Shown piece by piece: positions 16,756 to 26,207 of a stretch of 48,210 bases of DNA. This DNA is from an uncultured Bacilli bacterium (GTDB lineage Bacteria; Bacillota_I; Bacilli_A; RF39; UBA660), in the NCBI GenBank assembly GCA_910586865.1, contig CAJUIY010000008.1, forward strand, positions 1 to 48,210. Reading direction: 5' to 3'. The notes beneath the pieces are model-generated. The model was not told the DNA's origin. It worked only from the letters and a program-made list of their open reading frames with translations, and searched no databases. The stretch's first letter is position 1; each line of letters begins with the position of its first letter. A program made the translations under genes and the position numbers.

Positions 16756-17846
16756 TAGTCTGTTAAAAAATCCTTTAATTTTCTACTACGAGAGGGATGT
16801 CTTAATTTACGAAGAGCTTTTGCTTCAATTTGTCTAATTCTCTCACGAGTAACACCAAAAATTTGACCTACTTCTTCTAAGGTTCTACATTGTCCATCAT
16901 CTAATCCAAAACGAAGTCTTAGTACCTTTTCTTCCCTGTCTGTTAGTGTTAATAAAACACCTGCTAATTCTTCTTTTAGCATCTCTACGGTCGTATATTC
17001 TTCTGGTCCTAAAGCTCTCTCATCAGGTACAAAATCTCCTAAATGAGAATCTTCTTCTTCTCCAATTGGGGTCTCTAATGATACAGGATCTTGGCTAATT
17101 TTATAAACTTCTCTTACCTTTTCTACGGTAATACCTAACTTTTTAGCGATTTCCTCATCGGTTGGTTCACGATTTAAATCTTGTGTTAATTGACGCTGAA
17201 CACGAGCTAATTTATTAATCGTTTCTACCATATGAACTGGTACACGAATGGTTCTTGCTTGGTCTGCAATGGCACGAGTAATCGCTTGTCTAATCCACCA
17301 AGTAGCATAAGTGGAAAATTTATATCCTTTCGTAGGATCAAATTTATCTACCGCTTTCATAAGACCAATATTTCCTTCTTGAATTAAGTCTAAGAATAAC
17401 ATACCACGTCCTACATAACGTTTTGCAATCGAAACAACTAAACGAAGGTTTGATTCTGCAAGTAATCTTTTGGCTTCTTCGTCTCCCTCTTTCGCTCTTT
17501 GTGCATATTCAAATTCTTCATCCGATGTCAACAAATTAATTCGTCCAATTTCTTTTAAATACATTCTAACAGGATCATTTATTTTAATATCCTTAGACAT
17601 GGTCAAATCTTCCACTTGAATATGCTCTGTAATTTCATCACCACTTGCATCATCCGATCCATCTTCTGATACAATATCGATTTCTTCTTCTGTTAAAGCA
17701 TTATATAAGTCATCTAGAGAATCACTATCAATTTCTAACCCCTTTAACTCATCTGCTAATTGCTCATAAGTAATAAAACCTTGCTTTTTTCCTAAACTAA
17801 TTAACTTCTTCTTTCTTTCATCTAGTGTCCTTATTTCTCCAATCAT
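16755..17846 (-). CDS. rpoD: Primary RNA polymerase sigma factor
   Basis: 363 aa, the length of Gram-positive SigA. After a short acidic region 1.1 come region 1.2 (NDPVRMYLKEIGRINLLTSDEE), region 2 (LIQEGNIGLMKAVDKFDPTKGYKFSTYATWWIRQAITRAI), region 3 (VHMVETINKLARVQRQL) and region 4 with the -35 helix-turn-helix (TLEEVGQIFGVTRERIRQIEAKALRKL). It directs housekeeping transcription, and many TTGACA/TATAAT-type promoters in this window fit it. AGGAG lies nine bases before its ATG, within the end of dnaG. Confidence 0.98.
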   Translation of the reverse strand: MIGEIRTLDERKKKLISLGKKQGFITYEQLADELKGLEIDSDSLDDLYNALTEEEIDIVSEDGSDDASGDEITEHIQVEDLTMSKDIKINDPVRMYLKEIGRINLLTSDEEFEYAQRAKEGDEEAKRLLAESNLRLVVSIAKRYVGRGMLFLDLIQEGNIGLMKAVDKFDPTKGYKFSTYATWWIRQAITRAIADQARTIRVPVHMVETINKLARVQRQLTQDLNREPTDEEIAKKLGITVEKVREVYKISQDPVSLETPIGEEEDSHLGDFVPDERALGPEEYTTVEMLKEELAGVLLTLTDREEKVLRLRFGLDDGQCRTLEEVGQIFGVTRERIRQIEAKALRKLRHPSRSRKLKDFLTD

Positions 17847-17847
17847 T

Positions 17848-19569
17848 CTAATTATCTCCTAACTTTAGCTTCCTAATTTGGTCTGCTATTTTAGCTTGCT
17901 CTAGAGGATCTTTCTCTTCTTTCATTAACTCTTGAAGCCTAACCTTTTGTTGATTGATACTATAATCCTTTACTACATGAAAATAAGAAAATAAGTTTTT
18001 CTTTTCTACATTTTCTTGATAATTACTAGAAACAATACTATTTAGTAGCTTTAACAAATCATTTTTATCTTGTATAAAAGTAAAAAAATCAGCAATATCT
18101 ATATAACCATTCTTCTTATAAAAATAAATTATTTCACTAATTAATAATCTTTCTTCATTGGTAGGACAAACTAGTTTTTCTTTTTCTACTTGGTCCACTA
18201 CCCAATCATGATTTAACATAAAATAAATTATTTGTTCTACGGCTTGTTGGTATTTATCTTTCCTGCTTTTCTTTGCTACTTCTATTTTTTCTGGCTGTTT
18301 CTTTTTTTTGGGATTTAACTCTTTAAATCTTTTTTCCAGTGTATTATACCCTATATCGTAATTTTTTGCAAGTTTTTTTAAAATAATTTCCTGTCTTATT
18401 TCATCGTCTATCTTACTTGCCTCTAGTAAAACACTATGAATATAGCTCGCTAATTCCTCTTCACTTTGAAAATTAACATTTTCTTTTAATAAATGAATCT
18501 TATAGTCACTATAGTTCTCCGCATATTCTAATAGAGATAAAAATTTCTCTTTACCATTTTTTAAAATAAAACTATCTGGATCCTCCTCGTTTGGAATCGT
18601 TATGATTTTTACTTCGATTCCCATATTAAATAAATTCTCCCCTATTTTTTTAGCAGCATTCTTCCCAGGTCCATCTCCATCTAAACAAATAATAATGTGA
18701 TTAGAAAGCCTAGTAAGTAAAGTAGTCTGTTCCTTTGTAAGAGCCGTTCCCATTAAAGCAACCGTATTTTTAATACCAATCGTAGAAAGCCTTATGACAT
18801 CCATAAAACCTTCTACCAAGATAACAGACTTTAGGCTTTTACAATAATCTTTTGCCTCATGATAATGGTAAAGACAATTTCCTTTTTTAAAGATAACCGT
18901 CTCTTTCGTATTGACATATTTCCCACCATTTGAATCTTTATAAACTCTTCCTGAAAAACCTACGATTCTTCCATAAGGATCATAAAGAGGAAACATAATT
19001 CGATTTTTATAAACATCATGCATATCATTCGATAATCCAATTTGATTCAAAGTAGCCACATCATATTTCTTATTTTTTAAAAGCATGGTTAAATCATTAT
19101 CACTTTCTAGAGATAATCCAACTCCGAATTCTTTTAAAGTTTCTTCCTCTAGTTTCCTAGTTTCTAAATATTTTCTGGCTTCTCTTCCTAATTTCGAATA
19201 TAAATTATTTTGGTAATATTTTTGACTTAGTTGATAAGCTTCATAGAGATTGTTGTATTTCTCATCTTTTTGGTGAATACGTACAGTTTTCGTATCAACG
19301 CCAGCTCTTTCTCCTAATTCTTTAATCACTTCTGAAAAATTTTTATGATCATATTTCATTACAAAGTTAAAGACATTTCCAGATTCTCCACAAGAAAAAC
19401 AACGGTAAATTTGCTTATCTCTGGAAACACTCATAGAAGGATGCGTATCCTCATGAAAGGGACATACTCCAAAATAATTTTTTCCCTTTGCTATTAGAGG
19501 TATTCGCTCACTTATGACATCGACAATATCAATCTTACTTCGAATCTCTGCTACTAAATCTTGATTCAT
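17848..19569 (-). CDS. dnaG: DNA primase
   Basis: 573 aa. It synthesises RNA primers at the replication fork. The CHC2 zinc-binding domain is at residues about 35-70 (CPFHEDTHPS ... YRCFSCGESGNVFNFVM), followed by the catalytic core and the TOPRIM segment (VILVEGFMDVIRLSTIG, then CLDGDGPGKNAAKKI). A C-terminal helicase-binding region of low conservation ends in EQAKIADQIRKLKL. It is the first gene of the dnaG-rpoD-trmK operon, with one base between dnaG and rpoD. Confidence 0.97.
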   Translation of the reverse strand: MNQDLVAEIRSKIDIVDVISERIPLIAKGKNYFGVCPFHEDTHPSMSVSRDKQIYRCFSCGESGNVFNFVMKYDHKNFSEVIKELGERAGVDTKTVRIHQKDEKYNNLYEAYQLSQKYYQNNLYSKLGREARKYLETRKLEEETLKEFGVGLSLESDNDLTMLLKNKKYDVATLNQIGLSNDMHDVYKNRIMFPLYDPYGRIVGFSGRVYKDSNGGKYVNTKETVIFKKGNCLYHYHEAKDYCKSLKSVILVEGFMDVIRLSTIGIKNTVALMGTALTKEQTTLLTRLSNHIIICLDGDGPGKNAAKKIGENLFNMGIEVKIITIPNEEDPDSFILKNGKEKFLSLLEYAENYSDYKIHLLKENVNFQSEEELASYIHSVLLEASKIDDEIRQEIILKKLAKNYDIGYNTLEKRFKELNPKKKKQPEKIEVAKKSRKDKYQQAVEQIIYFMLNHDWVVDQVEKEKLVCPTNEERLLISEIIYFYKKNGYIDIADFFTFIQDKNDLLKLLNSIVSSNYQENVEKKNLFSYFHVVKDYSINQQKVRLQELMKEEKDPLEQAKIADQIRKLKLGDN

Positions 19570-19631
19570 AAAAATACCTCCTTTTGGAATAAACTTTTCT
19601 TTTTTTACTTAAACTAATAATGGTGATTTCA

Positions 19632-20147
19632 ATGAATTTCAAAAAAATATTATTAAATACTGCTATTATTTTTACTTTCTGTTCCATTTTTCATTTTGGA
19701 TATGACTGGTTTCCTTCTTTTCTAACTAGCCTATTTTTCCCAGTAAATGAAAGTGTCTTTGAGCATTTAAAAATGATTTTTACAGCCACTTGTTTCTTTA
19801 GTTTACTATCTAATATCTTTTATAAAGAAAAGAACATACTTTTCAAAACTTACTTAAGAAGTATGGCATCAATTATCATTCTTTTACTCCTTTATTTGCC
19901 AGTAAACTATCTAATAGGAGAAAATATGATAATTACTCTTATCATTCTATTTCTTTCTATCTTGCTAAGTGAAATGATTTGTTCTAGAATCTCTACCACT
20001 AAGGAATACTCTCTCCTTAATAAAATTAGCTTAGTCCTTTTGATATTAAACTTTTCTATTTTTGCAATCTGTACTTATTATCCTCCTAAAATGGGATTAT
20101 TCTTAGATAAAAAGTACGATAAATATGGAATTGATATTCCTAAATAA
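19632..20147 (+). CDS. DUF6512-like integral membrane protein
   Basis: 171 aa with about five hydrophobic helices. Conserved-looking polar residues lie in the first loop (FHFGYDWFPS and FFPVNESVFEHLKM), a pattern I associate with DUF6512 membrane proteins. Function is unknown. GGTGA precedes the ATG used. It is divergent from dnaG, and its last eight bases overlap the end of yqeH on the opposite strand. Confidence 0.6.
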   Translation: MNFKKILLNTAIIFTFCSIFHFGYDWFPSFLTSLFFPVNESVFEHLKMIFTATCFFSLLSNIFYKEKNILFKTYLRSMASIIILLLLYLPVNYLIGENMIITLIILFLSILLSEMICSRISTTKEYSLLNKISLVLLILNFSIFAICTYYPPKMGLFLDKKYDKYGIDIPK

Positions 20148-21153
20148 GAGAGTTTCTGATAAAAGTAGAAATATTTTGATCTACATAGACATCAATCGTA
20201 CCTTTATTTACAATTTTTACAAACCCTAATCCATTAATCACTAAATCGGAATCATATTTCAATTCATACCTTGTTTTGTTTTTCTCTTTCAACTCTTCAT
20301 GATTAGGATGAAAAAATCTCTTAATTTTTAAATCATTCGACATAAATACCGTAAAACTATTTTTATCTCCCTCTTTATAATCAATTCTTACTAAATCTTC
20401 AATAACTAAGGATTGATCCTTTTTTAGTTGGTATGTTTTTGGTTTAATTTCTTTTTTGGGACTCATCTTCTTTAACATTTTGGTATCCACATAATTCATC
20501 ATAGAAGACATATCAACCAAACCTGGGGTATCAATCAACGTCAAATACTCATTGATTTCAATACTTACTGTCGATAACGTAGTAGAAGGAAGTGGAGACA
20601 TGGTTAATTCTTTTTCGTTGGAAGTAGCATAATTTTTAATTAGTTTATTAATTAAAGTAGATTTACCAGCATTCGTATGACCCACTACGTAAACATTACG
20701 TGTCGTTTGTAATCGTTTTATACACTTTAATAAACAATCAATGTTGTAGTTCTTTTCTACACTAATAACGATAATTTCATCAAAGAAAGTTTTATTCTCT
20801 TCAAAATACTTTTTAATTTTTTCTTCTTTTACACTCTTTGGTAAGACATCTTTCTTATTTAAAACTAAAATCATTTTATTAGGAATAAACTCTCTAATTT
20901 TTAAAATATCTTCTTCTAGATTCAATAAATCGGTAACATATAAAACCAAATCTTTTGTTTTAGCAACACTTTCTAATATTTTCATATATTCTTCATTGGA
21001 TTTCGCAACGACCTGATATTCTCCATAATTTCTCATTCGAAAACATCTTTGACAAACATCATTATCTAAACTTGTGGTATAACCTTCTTGTAACATATTA
21101 TCTTCTTGTAATACGACTCCACAACCACTACACTTTTTTATCTGATTATCCAT
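20140..21153 (-). CDS. yqeH: Ribosome biogenesis GTPase YqeH
   Basis: 337 aa. An N-terminal four-cysteine zinc module (CSGCGVVLQ ... CQRCFRMRNYG) is followed by a circularly permuted GTPase domain. G4 (LNKKDVLPK) comes before G1 (GHTNAGKSTLINK) and G3 (LIDTPGLVD). A C-terminal beta-rich region follows. YqeH is needed for 30S subunit assembly in Bacilli. The ATG at 21153 overlaps the yqeG end by eight bases, with GAGGT upstream, which indicates coupling. The yqeG-yqeH order is conserved in Firmicutes. Confidence 0.95.
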   Translation of the reverse strand: MDNQIKKCSGCGVVLQEDNMLQEGYTTSLDNDVCQRCFRMRNYGEYQVVAKSNEEYMKILESVAKTKDLVLYVTDLLNLEEDILKIREFIPNKMILVLNKKDVLPKSVKEEKIKKYFEENKTFFDEIIVISVEKNYNIDCLLKCIKRLQTTRNVYVVGHTNAGKSTLINKLIKNYATSNEKELTMSPLPSTTLSTVSIEINEYLTLIDTPGLVDMSSMMNYVDTKMLKKMSPKKEIKPKTYQLKKDQSLVIEDLVRIDYKEGDKNSFTVFMSNDLKIKRFFHPNHEELKEKNKTRYELKYDSDLVINGLGFVKIVNKGTIDVYVDQNISTFIRNSLI

Positions 21154-21664
21154 AATAATTACCTCTTTCAAATACGCCCCTTTTTTGATATCTATTGATA
21201 ATTTTACTTTCTATCTTTCTATTTAATCCTGTTATTTTTAAATCTTTTTCTCCTAATGGATCCACTAAAATGGTTTTGATACGGAAATGATTTCCAGATA
21301 AGACATCTGTTACAATCTGATCTCCTATCATTACCATTTCCTTTTTCTTTAAATGATGAAGAAGCTTTATTTTATTTAAACCAATTGTTAGTGGTTTTAA
21401 AGCAAATGATACTGCATATACACCAAGTTCTTTTTGATATGGCTCAATTCTTTTTTTCGTATTGTTTGAAATAATAAAGATTAAGAAATCTTCTTGCAAC
21501 TTCTTTATAAGCTTTTTCGTATCTTCTGGACAAATTTTATCTTCTAGTAATGCTAATGTATTATCTAAATCAAAAATCAAACAAGTAATCCCTTCTTTTT
21601 TTAATTTTTGATAGTCAATTTCAAATATATTTTTCTTATAAATCGTTGGTCTAAACTTATTCAC
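21146..21664 (-). CDS. yqeG: YqeG-family HAD phosphatase
   Basis: 172 aa, HAD subclass IIIA. Motif I is CLIFDLDNTLALLED, motif II is IFIISNNTKKR, a lysine lies in ALKPLTIGLNK, and motif IV is MIGDQIVTDVLSGN. That is the complete catalytic set. The physiological substrate is not established; the fixed pairing with yqeH links it to ribosome or lipid metabolism by association only. Confidence 0.92.
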   Translation of the reverse strand: MNKFRPTIYKKNIFEIDYQKLKKEGITCLIFDLDNTLALLEDKICPEDTKKLIKKLQEDFLIFIISNNTKKRIEPYQKELGVYAVSFALKPLTIGLNKIKLLHHLKKKEMVMIGDQIVTDVLSGNHFRIKTILVDPLGEKDLKITGLNRKIESKIINRYQKRGVFERGNYYG

Positions 21665-21708
21665 TTTCTCACCGCCTAATATATTATACTATAAGAGTTG
21701 CTTTTTTA

Positions 21709-23178
21709 CTAGTTATTCACTTTTTGTGTCAAAATATCATCATCCATGGTAAGCGGTAAGAAGGTATATCCATTTTCTTTACCATAACGAATAATATCTC
21801 TTAAAGCCTCTTTGGTATGAGTTTTAATATCATGCATTAACACCACATTCTCTTTTTCTTTCGATAGTTTGGAGGTTACTAAGCTAACTTCTTCTAAAGG
21901 ATTGGTGGTAACACCAGCATCTCCACTATTGATATTCCAATCAAAATATTTATAGCCTCTTTTTAAAACTTCTTTTGTTAAAATAGACATAATTCCCTCT
22001 TTGTATTTTCTACTTACCGTATTAGAAGAACCTCCTGGAAATCGAATGATTTTAGTATCCATTCCTGTTAACCTCTTTACTCGGTTTCCTACACTTTCTA
22101 AATCCTTAAAATAGTTTTCAACGGAACTATAAAGATAAGAATAATCATGACTAGCAGTATGTAAAGCTATGGTATGCCCTTCTGCATATTCTCTTTGAAT
22201 TAAAGAATCTGGGCCCTTATTGGTAACAAAAAAGGTTGCTTTTACTCCTTCTTCTTTTAAAATATCTAAAATAGCAGAAGTCGTTTCGAGTCTTGGTCCA
22301 TCATCGAATGTTAGATAAATTGCCCCTTTTTGTAAAGGTTTGGAAACACTGACATACCTTACTTTGGAATCTTTATTCTTACTTGAATCCCTCACTTGAT
22401 ATTCTATTTTGTAAAGACCTGGTTTCTTGGTATTAATAGAACTTTTTATTTTTACTTTTTCTTTTATCTTTTTATCACAATTATCAGAAACAGAGTACCC
22501 AGGTTCTTGATAATCTTCATTTAAGTAAACCGTAAGATAATCTTCTCCATTTAACGTAATCTCCGGTTTTTCTTTATCTTGATATTTTATTTTTCGAATG
22601 ATTACTTTTTTATTATGAGAAGAATCTTCTACTACATACTGGTAATAATTATCTGTTTTTATTACTTTTAATTGATTGGTAATATCCCCATCATAATTAT
22701 CTACTACCTGGTAGTTATTATTCTTAATAATATCTAGATAACCAGTATCAAAAAATGATAATTTTTCTTTTCTCCTACTAGATAAAGAAGTAAAAATATT
22801 CTTACTACCATCTACATTATCTAGCTTTCTACAAAAAATAATATCATCATAGGAAGCTAATTTGATTTCAGGTTCCTCTAAATCTCTTACTTTCACTGTT
22901 CGAGTTACTTTCTTTTTAAAAATAGATTCTCCTATTTGATAAGAAATCTTATAGTCACCAATCTTTTCTGAGTCTACCATTCCTACTCTTGTGGCATAAG
23001 AATGAAGTCTTTTTCCACGTAAATAAATTTTATATCCCGGTTCCTTATAGGTTTCTTTATAATTAATATAGTAAGTTTTACCTTTTACTAACCGAATTTG
23101 TGGAAAAAACAAATAATCAATTATCTTAAAGATTCCAACTACTAATAAAACAATTAAAATAATATTTCTTTTTCTCAT
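21709..23178 (-). CDS. Polysaccharide deacetylase with Ig-like domains
   Basis: 489 aa. An N-terminal membrane anchor (IILIVLLVVGIFKIIDYLFF) is followed by two or three DUF5011-type Ig-like repeats (INYKETYKEPGYKIYLRGK; VYLNEDYQEPGYSVSDNCD). The C-terminal NodB domain has TFDDGP, the metal-binding HTASH motif, RFPGGSS and LMHD. It probably removes acetyl groups from peptidoglycan or another surface glycan, which in PgdA-like enzymes raises lysozyme resistance. It is extracytoplasmic and is transcribed from its own strong promoter. Confidence 0.9.
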   Translation of the reverse strand: MRKRNIILIVLLVVGIFKIIDYLFFPQIRLVKGKTYYINYKETYKEPGYKIYLRGKRLHSYATRVGMVDSEKIGDYKISYQIGESIFKKKVTRTVKVRDLEEPEIKLASYDDIIFCRKLDNVDGSKNIFTSLSSRRKEKLSFFDTGYLDIIKNNNYQVVDNYDGDITNQLKVIKTDNYYQYVVEDSSHNKKVIIRKIKYQDKEKPEITLNGEDYLTVYLNEDYQEPGYSVSDNCDKKIKEKVKIKSSINTKKPGLYKIEYQVRDSSKNKDSKVRYVSVSKPLQKGAIYLTFDDGPRLETTSAILDILKEEGVKATFFVTNKGPDSLIQREYAEGHTIALHTASHDYSYLYSSVENYFKDLESVGNRVKRLTGMDTKIIRFPGGSSNTVSRKYKEGIMSILTKEVLKRGYKYFDWNINSGDAGVTTNPLEEVSLVTSKLSKEKENVVLMHDIKTHTKEALRDIIRYGKENGYTFLPLTMDDDILTQKVNN

Positions 23179-23195
23179 ATTTCCTCACTAACGTT

Positions 23196-23224
23196 ATTAT
23201 ACTTTTATTTTGTAAAAGTGTAAA
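23196..23224 (-). promoter_or_regulatory. Promoter of the deacetylase gene
   Basis: Minus strand TTTACA (23224-23219), 17-base spacer, TATAAT (23201-23196), 18 bases upstream of the ATG. Confidence 0.8.
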
Positions 23225-23300
23225 GAAATCTATTCATTATGGTACTCAAAAAAAAAGAACTATGTAGTATAATACATTATCATTTTATTTTTCTCATAAA

Positions 23301-23996
23301 CTAACTATCTACTTTATTATTTTTAATGAATTCTCTTAAAATTTTAGTAAGTGCTCTTTTCTCAATTCTGGATACATAACTTCTAGATATTTTTAATTCT
23401 TTAGCAATTACCTTCTGAGTCTGTTCTTTACGATTATTTAAACCATAACGTCTAATTAAGATTTCTTTTTCTCTTGGTGTTAGAATATCCATATATTGAT
23501 TTAATAATTTTATATCATCTTTTAAGGAAATATCTTCAATAAAGTCTGGTTTGGGAGCTTTTAAAACATCTAATATCGAAATCTCATTTCCATCTTTATC
23601 ATAACCTATCGATTCATTAATGGAAATATTTTTGGTTGTTTTATTGTTACTTCTAAAATACATTAAGATTTCATTTTCAATACACCTTGCACAATACGTA
23701 GTAATTTTTACGCCTTTATCGTTTGAAAAAGTATCTACTCCTTTGATTAGCCCAATGGTTCCGATACTGATTAAATCATCTTGATCTACATATTTGGATT
23801 CAAATTTTTTAACAATATGAGCAACTAACCGAAGATTATGTTCTATTAGCTTATTACGAGCTTCCTTATCTCCTAGTTTTGCCTTTTTAATACATAAATC
23901 TTCTTCTTCTTTTGTTAAAGGATCCGGAAATATTTGATTCGAATAAGAACCCGTTAAAAAAATTCCCTTCAATAACAAAAATAAATTAAACAACAT
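23301..23996 (-). CDS. SigK/SigE-like alternative sigma factor
   Basis: 231 aa sigma-70 family member. It has the sporulation sigma layout: PLTKEEEDLCIKKAKLGDKEARNKLIEHNLRLVAHIVKKFE (region 2.1), DLISIGTIGLIKGVDTF, TYCARCIENEILMYFRS (region 2.3-2.4), and region 4 ending ISRSYVSRIEKRALTKILREF. The IEHNLRLVAHIVKKF and RSYVSRIEKRAL segments are especially close to SigK. A short hydrophobic N-terminus (LFNLFLLLKGIFLTGSYS) may be a pro-sequence like those cleaved from pro-SigK/pro-SigE. No skin-type interruption is present. Confidence 0.85.
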   Translation of the reverse strand: MLFNLFLLLKGIFLTGSYSNQIFPDPLTKEEEDLCIKKAKLGDKEARNKLIEHNLRLVAHIVKKFESKYVDQDDLISIGTIGLIKGVDTFSNDKGVKITTYCARCIENEILMYFRSNNKTTKNISINESIGYDKDGNEISILDVLKAPKPDFIEDISLKDDIKLLNQYMDILTPREKEILIRRYGLNNRKEQTQKVIAKELKISRSYVSRIEKRALTKILREFIKNNKVDS

Positions 23997-24026
23997 TCAC
24001 TTCACCCATTAAACTATATGCAAAAA

Positions 24027-24055
24027 TTGACAAAAAAAGACGAATGTTTTACAAT
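24027..24055 (+). promoter_or_regulatory. Promoter of the 180-aa hypothetical gene
   Basis: TTGACA (24027-24032), 17-base spacer, TACAAT (24050-24055). Its position decides the translation start at 24084, since the longer reading frame would begin upstream of the promoter. Confidence 0.75.
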
Positions 24056-24083
24056 ACTACGTAAACAAAAAGGAAGCGTGATT

Positions 24084-24626
24084 ATGAAAAATCAATATAA
24101 ACAATTACTATCAACCATTCATAATTTAAGAAAAGAAAGTGACGCAACAGCAAATGAATTAGTAGAAGAATATCAAGATTCCACCAATATTTATGAAGAG
24201 TTAAAAGAATATTTTGAGGATAATATAGGATCTTACATTACCAATAAAAGAGAAATACTATTTTCTTGTCTTCTATCTTCTTACAATTTTGAACCTTCCA
24301 GATTAAAAATGAAAGAGCGTAGAAACTTAACCTTAGGTATCTTTTTTGTAGCACTATTTGAAATAGAAATAGAAATTATAAATAGGTCAAGAAAAGAAGA
24401 AGGAAATCAAACTGCCTATCAAATAGAAATCAATGATTGGGATGACTTAGAATTTTTTAGTCAAAATCGATTAGAAGATGCCTACTACATCATGGAGGGA
24501 ATTCTTGATGAGAAAGGAAGGAAAGAGATAAAAGAGTTTTTTGATGAATACACTTATGAAGGAATTCAAAAAGAAGCATCTATCTATTTTGGAATTGCTG
24601 ATAACAAAAAAAAGCGAAAAAAATAA
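24084..24626 (+). CDS. Hypothetical cytoplasmic protein
   Basis: 180 aa, acidic and helical, with a single moderately hydrophobic helix (LGIFFVALFEIEIEII) and a highly basic tail (ADNKKKRKK). No domain is recognised. AGGAAG precedes the ATG. It is divergent from the SigK-like gene and convergent with murE, sharing a bidirectional terminator. The consensus promoter suggests constitutive expression. Confidence 0.55.
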   Translation: MKNQYKQLLSTIHNLRKESDATANELVEEYQDSTNIYEELKEYFEDNIGSYITNKREILFSCLLSSYNFEPSRLKMKERRNLTLGIFFVALFEIEIEIINRSRKEEGNQTAYQIEINDWDDLEFFSQNRLEDAYYIMEGILDEKGRKEIKEFFDEYTYEGIQKEASIYFGIADNKKKRKK

Positions 24627-24660
24627 GACTACCTATTTACTAGTAATCTTATTTTTATTT
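24622..24660. terminator. Bidirectional terminator between convergent genes
   Basis: Stem AATAAGACTAC (24622-24632) with GTAATCTTATT (24643-24653) has one mismatch and a T tract on both strands. It overlaps the stop codon of the plus-strand gene and abuts the murE stop. Confidence 0.8.
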
Positions 24661-26108
24661 TAAACTTCTATCCCTTCTTTTTCTTTTCTCTTTTTAACAG
24701 CAAGATAAGCTTCTTCAATATCATTAAAGTAAATGGTCTCTTTTTTTAACTTTTGATACGTTTCATTCCCTTTTCCTAATATTAGAACCATATCTTTTTC
24801 TTTTGCTATCGAAATAGCCTTCTCAATCGCTTCATGACGATCTAATACAATCTCATAATTATCATGTTTTTCTTTCAATTCCTTGATGATATCTTCGCAG
24901 ATATCTTTTGGGTCTTCACTTCGTGGATCTTCATAAGTAAAAATGGCATAACTGGCATTTTCAACGACGGTATTTCCTACCTTAGGTCTTTTTAAATAAT
25001 CTCTTTCTCCCGCTTGCCCAATTACCACAATAGAACGATTAATATCTAAAGTATGCACAAATTTTAAAAGATTTTTAATTCCGTTTGGAGTATGAGCATA
25101 ATCTACCATAACATAATAAGGAGTTTTGGTATCTAATAATTCCATTCTACCACTAACTTTGATATCCTTAATTCTTGGTATTAAATCTTCCATAGAAAAG
25201 CCAAGCGATAAACAAACGAGTAATCCAGCAGCTAAATTATATACATTAAATTCCCCTACTAAAGGACTTTCTATTTGGTATTCTTTTTCTTGATAAGAAA
25301 AAGTAATCTTCGTTTTATGAGAATGAATTTCATAATTTACTATTTGTAAATCAGCATTTTTATGGGTTCCATAACTGAATGGAGTGCCGTTACTGGCTGC
25401 TAACATATCCTCATAATAAGAATCATCTCTATTTAAAATACAATATCCGGAACTTTTTGTGTTTTTAAAGGTTTGTTTTTTACAATCCAAATAGTTTTCA
25501 AAACTTCCATGAATATTTAGATGTTCACTAGTAATATTGGTATAACAGGAGATATCATATTCTAAATTATTTAACCTTTTTCTAAAATAAGCTTCACTAC
25601 TTGCTTCCATCACTGCATAACGACAATTGTCATCTCTAAAATCCCTTAAAAATCGATATAGGACAGTCTCATCTGGGGTGGTATTTGGATTGTCATCTCT
25701 TACTTTATCTTTCCAACTTCTTCCATTTGTTCCAATATAACCGCAATCATTTTTTCCAATCAAAGTTTGAATAATCGTTGCTGTTGTGGTTTTCCCATCC
25801 GTACCAGTTACACCAATCATTTTTAGTTCTTTATTGGGATAATCATAGAACTTTTGACAAATTTTAGATAGTTCTTCATTGGTATTCTCCACTTTGATAA
25901 GAGGAACACTCTTTTTAGGAATATCACGACTAACCACAATCGCACTTGCTCCATTTTCTATTGCCATATCAATAAAATCATGCCTATCTGCTGTAACTCC
26001 CATTGTACAAACAAAAAGGTCTCCTTTTTCTATTTCTTTTGAATTAATTTTGATATCTTTTATTAAAACATCAGAATTCACATCATATAATTCACTTAAT
26101 TTCTTCAT
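24660..26108 (-). CDS. murE: UDP-N-acetylmuramoyl-tripeptide synthetase (MurE type)
   Basis: 482 aa Mur ligase adding the third residue of the peptidoglycan stem peptide. The ATP loop is GVTGTDGKTTTATII, substrate contacts include NTTPDE and MEASSEA, the carbamylated lysine region is SFENYLDCKKQTF, and the C-terminal domain ends with LILGKGNETYQ. The residue-selecting motif reads EDPRSEDP in place of the usual DNPR; the arginine points to meso-diaminopimelate, but two neighbouring positions differ. AGGTGA lies before the ATG used. The gene is alone, away from a dcw cluster. Confidence 0.9.
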   Translation of the reverse strand: MKKLSELYDVNSDVLIKDIKINSKEIEKGDLFVCTMGVTADRHDFIDMAIENGASAIVVSRDIPKKSVPLIKVENTNEELSKICQKFYDYPNKELKMIGVTGTDGKTTTATIIQTLIGKNDCGYIGTNGRSWKDKVRDDNPNTTPDETVLYRFLRDFRDDNCRYAVMEASSEAYFRKRLNNLEYDISCYTNITSEHLNIHGSFENYLDCKKQTFKNTKSSGYCILNRDDSYYEDMLAASNGTPFSYGTHKNADLQIVNYEIHSHKTKITFSYQEKEYQIESPLVGEFNVYNLAAGLLVCLSLGFSMEDLIPRIKDIKVSGRMELLDTKTPYYVMVDYAHTPNGIKNLLKFVHTLDINRSIVVIGQAGERDYLKRPKVGNTVVENASYAIFTYEDPRSEDPKDICEDIIKELKEKHDNYEIVLDRHEAIEKAISIAKEKDMVLILGKGNETYQKLKKETIYFNDIEEAYLAVKKRKEKEGIEV

Positions 26109-26207
26109 TACTATCACCTTTTTCATTATATCGTAAACTAATGTAAAATTAAAGTACTAAACTTGATAAAAATAAAAAACTGATATAAACTATTACAAGG
26201 TGATAAT

